A DNA stretch of 11,158 bases, from positions 1 to 11,158 of the forward strand of contig CAAEAB010000113.1 in NCBI GenBank assembly GCA_900753685.1, read 5' to 3'. Every line of letters starts with the position of its first letter. Position 1 is the first letter of the stretch. The stretch comes from Lachnospiraceae bacterium (GTDB taxonomy: Bacteria; Bacillota; Clostridia; Lachnospirales; Lachnospiraceae). A program made the translations under genes and the position numbers. Of this stretch, positions 7,153-11,158 are shown in pieces. Below the pieces are notes generated by a model, which saw only the letters and a list, made by a program, of their open reading frames with translations, ran no database searches and had not been told where the DNA came from.

Positions 7153-7179
7153 GTGATTTTGAGTATAGCACAAAATCAC
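7153..7179. promoter_or_regulatory. Perfect 9-9-9 inverted repeat around the SDR -10 element, probable operator
   Basis: GTGATTTTG (7153-7161) and CAAAATCAC (7171-7179) are exact reverse complements separated by 9 bases. The spacer holds the minus-strand extended -10 (TGCTATACT), so a bound protein would cover the promoter from the -35/-10 spacer to the start point. This is the classic position of a repressor site. The regulator is not identifiable from sequence; the arms do not match the operator consensus sequences I know (for example FapR, CodY). Confidence 0.6.
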
Positions 7180-7191
7180 AGGAGCTGTATA
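7162..7191 (-). promoter_or_regulatory. Extended -10 promoter of the SDR gene
   Basis: On the minus strand, TATACT (7162-7167) is preceded by TGC, an extended -10. A partial -35, TATACA (7186-7191, four of six consensus bases), lies 18 bases upstream. Transcription would start near 7155, leaving a leader of about 40 bases with the ribosome binding site. Confidence 0.55.
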
Positions 7192-7326
7192 CAATTTTAA
7201 TAAAAAGTATCACAAAAATTGGTCAAAATTAAATTGGAAAATATGTTAAAATTCATAATTGAAATTATTCTGTAACAAAATTGTAATTTACGTAGGACTG
7301 ATTTATAAAAAAGAACAAAAAAACCC

Positions 7327-7355
7327 TTTACTTTTTGGCATATTTGCACTATTAT
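7327..7355 (+). promoter_or_regulatory. Possible promoter of the regulator-ftsEX operon
   Basis: TTTACT (7327-7332) and TATTAT (7350-7355) are 17 bases apart, with four and five matches to the sigma-A consensus. A perfect TATAAT also occurs at 7385-7390, but nothing like a -35 lies at the right distance. The choice is uncertain in such AT-rich sequence. Confidence 0.35.
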
Positions 7356-7397
7356 ATAAAAAGGAGTTGATACGAACAAGACTATATAATGATAAGT

Positions 7398-7405
7398 AAG
7401 GGTGG
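7398..7405 (+). promoter_or_regulatory. Ribosome binding site that fixes the CdaR/PucR-type start
   Basis: AAGGGTGG lies 5 bases before the ATG at 7411. An in-frame GTG at 7402 lies inside this site and so cannot be the start that uses it. Confidence 0.65.
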
Positions 7406-7410
7406 TAAAT

Positions 7411-8499
7411 ATGATTTCAAATCAGATTTTACAGACGACGATGGAGGGCCTGAAGGCCATTACCAGAGTGGATCTGTGCGTTATGGATACTGAGGGGAAG
7501 GTTCTGGCATCCACGATGAATAATGCGGAAGAGTATGAGAATGCGGTCTTGGACTTTGTCAATTCTCCTGCGGACAGTCAGGTACTTAGCGGATTTCAGT
7601 TTTTTAAAGTATTTGACGAGCATCAGCTCGAATTTGTCATTTTGGCCAAGGGAGACAGCGATGATGTGTATATGGTCGGTAAAATCGCTTCATTCCAGAC
7701 ACAAAATCTGCTTGTAGCGTATAAAGAGCGTTTTGATAAGGATAATTTCATTAAGAATCTTCTTTTGGATAATCTGCTTCTCGTGGATATTTATAACCGT
7801 TCCAAGAAGCTGCGGATTGATACGGATGTTCGCCGGATTGCCGTTATTATTGAATTAAACAGCGATAAGGAATTAAATGGCCTGGAAATCGTGCGGGGCA
7901 TTTATACAGGAAAAACAAAGGATTTCATCACGGCTGTTGATGAAAAGAGCGTCATTGTCGTCCGTGAAGTTAAGGAAAGTGAGAATTACGAGGCTTTATC
8001 CAAATCCTGCAAGGGACTTTTGGATATGCTTCACAGTGAAGGTCTGACCAGGTGCCGAATTGCCCTCGGAACGATCGTTCATGAAATTAAAGATGTTTCC
8101 CGTTCTTATAAAGAAGCGAAGATGGCATTGGATGTCGGCAAGATTTTTTATAATGAACGGTCGATCGTGGCGTACAGCAATCTGGGTATTGGGCGTTTGA
8201 TTTATCAGCTTCCTGTACCGTTGTGCAAAATGTTTATTAAAGAGATTTTTGACGGTAAATCCCCGGATGACCTGGACGATGAAACATTGATTACGATCAA
8301 TAAATTTTTTGAAAACAGTCTGAATGTGTCTGAAACCTCGAGACAGTTGTATATCCATCGGAATACGCTCGTTTACCGTCTGGATAAGCTGCAGAAGAGT
8401 ACGGGATTGGATTTAAGAGTGTTTGAAGATGCAATTACATTTAAAATTGCATTGATGGTTGTCAAGTATATGAGATATATGGAGACATTTGAATATTAA
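7411..8499 (+). CDS. CdaR/PucR-type helix-turn-helix transcriptional regulator
   Basis: A cytoplasmic regulator of 362 residues. The N-terminus (about 1-105) begins like the putative sugar-diacid-recognition domain of CdaR proteins (ISNQILQTTMEGL, then a DLCVMDTEGKVLAST strand pair). The middle (about 140-255) resembles the degenerate GGDEF-like domain common in this family. The C-terminus (about 298-350) is the PucR/CdaR helix-turn-helix, with VSETSRQLYIHRNTLVYRLDK at its core. Family members often sense small metabolites and activate nearby genes, but the ligand here cannot be told. Only 42 bases without a terminator separate it from ftsE, so it is probably co-transcribed with the division genes. 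Start at 7411 is chosen on ribosome binding site spacing. Family assignment is firm; any link to regulating ftsEX is inferred. Confidence 0.88.
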   Translation: MISNQILQTTMEGLKAITRVDLCVMDTEGKVLASTMNNAEEYENAVLDFVNSPADSQVLSGFQFFKVFDEHQLEFVILAKGDSDDVYMVGKIASFQTQNLLVAYKERFDKDNFIKNLLLDNLLLVDIYNRSKKLRIDTDVRRIAVIIELNSDKELNGLEIVRGIYTGKTKDFITAVDEKSVIVVREVKESENYEALSKSCKGLLDMLHSEGLTRCRIALGTIVHEIKDVSRSYKEAKMALDVGKIFYNERSIVAYSNLGIGRLIYQLPVPLCKMFIKEIFDGKSPDDLDDETLITINKFFENSLNVSETSRQLYIHRNTLVYRLDKLQKSTGLDLRVFEDAITFKIALMVVKYMRYMETFEY

Positions 8500-8541
8500 A
8501 GAATTTAAAGCAAGGTACTGGCGATAAAAGGAGGTCATAAC

Positions 8542-9225
8542 GTGATTGTTTTAGATAACGTTTGCAAAACTTATAGCACAGGCGTGTCTGCTTTAAATGG
8601 TGTTAACCTTAGAATTCGTAAAGGTGAATTTGTATTTATCGTTGGGAGCAGCGGTTCGGGTAAAACAACACTGTTTAAATTGTTATTAAAGGAGCTGGAA
8701 CCAACTTCCGGAAAGATTTATCTTAACAGCCAGAATATTGGACGTATGCGCCGGGGAAAAATCCCGAAGATGCGCCGAGGCATCGGCGTTGTATTCCAAG
8801 ATTTCCGTCTGTTGAAGGATAGAAATGTCTATGAAAATATTGCTTTTGCTCAACGGGTTATCGGTAAACCGGCGAAGGTCATCAAGGAGACGGTGCCGCA
8901 GATGCTGACATTGGTCGGTCTGGCGGATAAGGCAGAATCGATGCCGAATGAATTGTCCGGCGGGGAACAGCAGAGAGTTTCATTGGCCAGGGCGTTGGTA
9001 AATAATCCGCCGGTTCTTTTGGCGGACGAGCCGACGGGAAATCTGGACCCGGCGAATGCCTGGGAGATTATGAAGCTTCTGGAGGACATTAATAAACGGG
9101 GCACCACGGTGGTCGTTGTTACCCATAATCGGGATATTGTTGAACGTATGCAGAAACGGGTTATTACGATAGACAAAGGTGTGGTTGTCAGCGATGAAAA
9201 AGGTGGAATAACAAATGACTGGTAG
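8542..9225 (+). CDS. ftsE: Cell-division ATP-binding protein FtsE
   Basis: The cytoplasmic ATPase of the FtsEX complex, 227 residues, standard length. It has Walker A GSSGSGKTT at 35-43, Q-loop in VVFQDFRLL (Gln86), signature LSGGE at 138-142, Walker B ending Asp162-Glu163 in LLADEPTGNLD, and switch His195. The Q-loop segment VFQDFRLL and the short length set FtsE apart from other small ABC ATPases such as LolD/MacB types. ATP hydrolysis by FtsE is thought to move FtsX and so activate wall hydrolases outside the cell. The start is GTG with a near-perfect AAAGGAGGT site 6 bases upstream. The gene's last 11 bases overlap ftsX, so the two should be made in balanced amounts. Confidence 0.97.
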   Translation: MIVLDNVCKTYSTGVSALNGVNLRIRKGEFVFIVGSSGSGKTTLFKLLLKELEPTSGKIYLNSQNIGRMRRGKIPKMRRGIGVVFQDFRLLKDRNVYENIAFAQRVIGKPAKVIKETVPQMLTLVGLADKAESMPNELSGGEQQRVSLARALVNNPPVLLADEPTGNLDPANAWEIMKLLEDINKRGTTVVVVTHNRDIVERMQKRVITIDKGVVVSDEKGGITNDW

Positions 9226-10123
9226 AATGTTTTACACAATCCGGCAGGGCTTTAAAAATATTGGCCGTAACCGGTTGTTTTCCCTGGCGTCTGTCGGGAC
9301 AATTACCGCATGTTTGTTTATATTTGGTATATTTTATTGTATTGTGGCAAATTTCCAGTATATGGTGCATGCGGCGGAAAGTAATGTGGGCGTCACAGTA
9401 TTTTTTGATGAGACAACAACGGAAGAACAGATGCTGGAAGTTCAGCGGCTTATTGACGCGCGGGAGGAGGTCAGTTCAACGACCTATATTTCCGCTGATG
9501 AGGCGTGGGCAAATTTTAAGCAAAGTTATTTCCCGGATGGTGATGCGGGAATTCTCGCCGGACTGGATCAGGATAATCCTCTGGTAGATTGTGCCAGCGT
9601 TCAGGTGTATCTGGCAGATACGTCTCGGCAGGGGGAACTGGTTTCCTATATTCAAGGGTTGGACGGCGTTTCAGAGGTCAATGCTTCGGATATTATCGCA
9701 GACAGCTTTACAAATTTCAGCCGTCTGATCGGCTATGTATCCATCGGCATTATTTTAATTTTGGTATTGGTTGCTATTTTCCTGATCAGCAATACGGTTA
9801 TGATTGGTATTGCTGTGCGTAAAGAGGAAATTGCGATTATGAAATACATCGGCGCAACGGATCTTTTTGTCCGCGGGCCGTTTCTTATCGAAGGTATGAC
9901 AATCGGTTTGATCGGTTCTGCGATTCCTGTAGTTATTCTGCGGGCGCTTTATCCGATGGTTGTCGACTTTGTTTTGGAGCATTTCTCAATATTAAACAGA
10001 ATACTGACATTTATGAATGTAAATGATGTATTTAATATCCTTATTCCGATATCCCTTGTGATTGGATTGGGTATTGGTTTTATCGGAAGCTATTTAACTT
10101 TGAGAAAACATGTCAGAGTATAG
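9215..10123 (+). CDS. ftsX: Cell-division membrane protein FtsX
   Basis: The membrane partner of FtsE, 302 residues. The basic N-terminus with GFKNIGRNRLFSLASVGTI is typical of Firmicute FtsX. TM1 spans about 25-47, an extracytoplasmic domain about 48-170, and three further helices lie near 172-197, 223-245 and 273-297, giving the family's four-helix FtsX/MacB-like layout. The extracytoplasmic loop after TM1 is where FtsX contacts PcsB-type hydrolases in streptococci, and a gene for such a hydrolase follows 15 bases later. The start at 9215 has AAAGGTGG 8 bases upstream and overlaps ftsE. No truncation or odd residue was seen. Confidence 0.97.
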   Translation: MTGRMFYTIRQGFKNIGRNRLFSLASVGTITACLFIFGIFYCIVANFQYMVHAAESNVGVTVFFDETTTEEQMLEVQRLIDAREEVSSTTYISADEAWANFKQSYFPDGDAGILAGLDQDNPLVDCASVQVYLADTSRQGELVSYIQGLDGVSEVNASDIIADSFTNFSRLIGYVSIGIILILVLVAIFLISNTVMIGIAVRKEEIAIMKYIGATDLFVRGPFLIEGMTIGLIGSAIPVVILRALYPMVVDFVLEHFSILNRILTFMNVNDVFNILIPISLVIGLGIGFIGSYLTLRKHVRV

Positions 10124-10138
10124 GGAGGGAGAAAAGAA

Positions 10139-11158
10139 ATGAAACGTTTACATACAAGGCTTCTTTGTAGTGTGATGGCCTTTGTAATGGCATTTTCGTT
10201 CAGTTTGACAGCCCTGGCTGCAGATGAGAACGATAAGGAGGAGAAAGAACAGCAGATTGAAGCGCTGCAGCAGGAAAAGGAAGCCCAGAATCAGGCGCTG
10301 GATTCGATGCAGACGGATAAGGCGAACACAGAGGCTGAAATTGCCGCGCTGGATGAGCAGTTGACGAGTGTTCAGGGACAGATCGACACGACGAATGCGG
10401 AGCTGGAGCAGACGGAAGCTGCTCTGGAGCAGACGAAGAAGGATTTGGAAGCTGCCCGTGAAAAGGAGCAGCAGCAGTATGAGACTTTGAAGCTCCGTAT
10501 CAAGGTTATGTATAAAAAGGGAGAGACCGGTTATCTGGAAATTCTCCTGGCGGCGGAAGATATTACTTCTCTGTTAAACAGTACCGAGTATATTTCAAAG
10601 ATTTCAGATTATGACAGCAATCTCCTTCAAAATCTGCAGGATACAAGAACTCAGATTGAAACGCTGGAAAAGCAGCAGGAAGAAGAAGTTGCCCGAATCA
10701 CACAGCTGAAGGAAGAGCTGGAGGGACAGGAAGCAGAACTGCAGGGAATCCTTGATGAGAAGGCAGCCTATATTCAGTCGCTGAACGCGTCGATTGAATA
10801 TACAGAAGATTACATTCAGGAATTAGAAGAAAATATTTCTATGGAGCAGCAGGCTCTGTCAGAAATTGAAGCAGAGATTCGTGCGGCGGCAGCGGCGGCA
10901 GAAGCAGCAGCGGCAGCAGCAGCCCAGGAAGCGGCAGCCAGCGGCGGTGGCGATGGCGGCAGCAGCTATGTGCCGGATGTTTCTACAGCTTCAAAACCGT
11001 CCTATGGCGGTGGCTGGGTATGGCCAAGCGACACCACTTTATTGACAGATACTTTCGGTTATCAGGATTGGCGCGGCGGCAGTCACAATGGTATTGATAT
11101 CGGCGCGAGCTATGGTTCTCCGATTTATGCGGCGGCCAGCGGTACGGTATGGATTGCC
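10139..11158 (+). CDS. Secreted PcsB-like murein hydrolase activator with M23 peptidase domain, 5' part
   Basis: An exported cell-wall protein; 340 residues are visible and the frame is open at the window edge. The signal peptide is residues 1-27: basic KRLHTR, a hydrophobic core, then ALA before the likely cut. Long heptad-rich, Glu/Gln/Lys-rich segments at about 33-125 and 160-250 should form coiled coils like those of PcsB. An Ala-rich stretch (249-268) and a Gly/Ser linker (269-276) lead to a LytM/M23 zinc-peptidase domain beginning near 293. The first zinc ligands are His316 and Asp320 in SHNGID; the second His motif lies past the edge. It follows ftsX by 15 bases, and its GGAGGG site begins inside the ftsX stop, so it should be co-translated with ftsEX. 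FtsEX probably controls its activity, as shown for PcsB in Streptococcus pneumoniae. Whether it is an active enzyme or an activator is not decidable here. Confidence 0.93.
   Translation, partial: MKRLHTRLLCSVMAFVMAFSFSLTALAADENDKEEKEQQIEALQQEKEAQNQALDSMQTDKANTEAEIAALDEQLTSVQGQIDTTNAELEQTEAALEQTKKDLEAAREKEQQQYETLKLRIKVMYKKGETGYLEILLAAEDITSLLNSTEYISKISDYDSNLLQNLQDTRTQIETLEKQQEEEVARITQLKEELEGQEAELQGILDEKAAYIQSLNASIEYTEDYIQELEENISMEQQALSEIEAEIRAAAAAAEAAAAAAAQEAAASGGGDGGSSYVPDVSTASKPSYGGGWVWPSDTTLLTDTFGYQDWRGGSHNGIDIGASYGSPIYAAASGTVWIA
10881..10944 (+). repeat. GCN-rich codon tract encoding an Ala-rich linker
   Basis: A low-complexity run of GCG/GCA codons broken by a few Glu and Gln codons, encoding residues 248-268 of the PcsB-like protein. 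Such in-frame triplet tracts can change length by slippage without breaking the frame. Here it would alter the spacing between the coiled-coil region and the peptidase domain. Confidence 0.6.

Larger units (their letters stand above)
7115..7410. other. AT-rich intergenic region between divergent SDR and CdaR/PucR-type genes
   Basis: This 296-base gap holds the SDR promoter and inverted repeat on its left and a weak plus-strand promoter on its right. The middle, about 7194-7326, is strongly A/T-rich with many A and T runs. It contains no open frame with a credible start and no clear RNA structure. I see nothing else I can name in it. Confidence 0.6.

Noticed and set aside
7186..7193. TGTATACA perfect palindrome; its complement-strand neighbourhood shares TTGTATAC with the dehydrogenase promoter.
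   Set aside because: An eight-base AT-rich match is expected by chance, and in each place it is largely explained by promoter elements.
7197..7379. Minus-strand 60-codon open frame in the intergenic region.
   Set aside because: No credible ribosome site, composition follows the AT-rich DNA (Phe/Ile/Tyr-rich), and it covers the plus-strand promoter region.
7361..7401. Possible leader peptide: AAGGAG followed by TTG at 7367, stop TAA at 7397.
   Set aside because: The start codon directly abuts the ribosome site with no spacing, and the ten-codon product shows no attenuation-like pattern.
9589..9822. Out-of-frame open reading frames inside ftsX, ftsE and the exporter genes on both strands.
   Set aside because: They lie wholly within strongly conserved genes, lack ribosome sites and show no recognisable domain.

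Overview
The window looks like chromosomal DNA from a low-to-mid GC Firmicute, most likely a gut Clostridia/Lachnospiraceae-type bacterium. The basis is strong AGGAGG-type ribosome binding sites, sigma-A-like promoters, tight translational overlaps, a MarR regulator followed by two half-size ABC exporters, and a CdaR/PucR-type regulator running into ftsE-ftsX and a PcsB-like murein hydrolase. The taxonomic placement is an inference from gene content and style. I see no RNA gene, CRISPR array, insertion sequence or attachment site.

Layout. (1) Bases 2-751, plus strand: the C-terminal half of an AGCS-family sodium:alanine/glycine symporter, cut by the window edge. (2) 779-1729, minus: a D-2-hydroxyacid dehydrogenase resembling glycerate dehydrogenase/hydroxypyruvate reductase, with its own promoter. 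(3) 1814-6362, plus: a promoter, two tandem palindromic operator-like repeats, a MarR regulator, and two half-transporters that together form a heterodimeric ABC exporter. The three genes overlap at their ends and should be one transcript. (4) 6383-7114, minus: an SDR reductase that resembles elongation factor P 5-aminopentanone reductase. A perfect 9-9-9 inverted repeat encloses its -10 element. (5) 7411-11158, plus: a CdaR/PucR-type regulator, ftsE, ftsX and a secreted coiled-coil protein with an M23 peptidase domain, cut by the right edge.

How the genes work together. The MarR protein probably represses its own operon through the tandem repeats and responds to a toxic or signalling compound that the exporter removes. 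The two exporter subunits carry complementary substitutions (Asp and Gln at the catalytic positions of subunit 1, a modified signature motif in subunit 2). This is the pattern of heterodimeric exporters with one degenerate and one working ATP site. Subunit 1 also has an unusually large extracytoplasmic loop. FtsE and FtsX form the ABC-like complex that, in related Firmicutes, activates PcsB-type hydrolases across the membrane during division, and the hydrolase gene follows directly here. A ligand-sensing type of regulator immediately upstream suggests that this cell-wall module may be tied to metabolic state.

Most of the window is ordinary core and accessory gene content. The points most worth a second look are the operator-like repeats, the exporter loop insertion and the regulator-ftsEX-hydrolase arrangement. 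I found no convincing evidence of a wholly new system.
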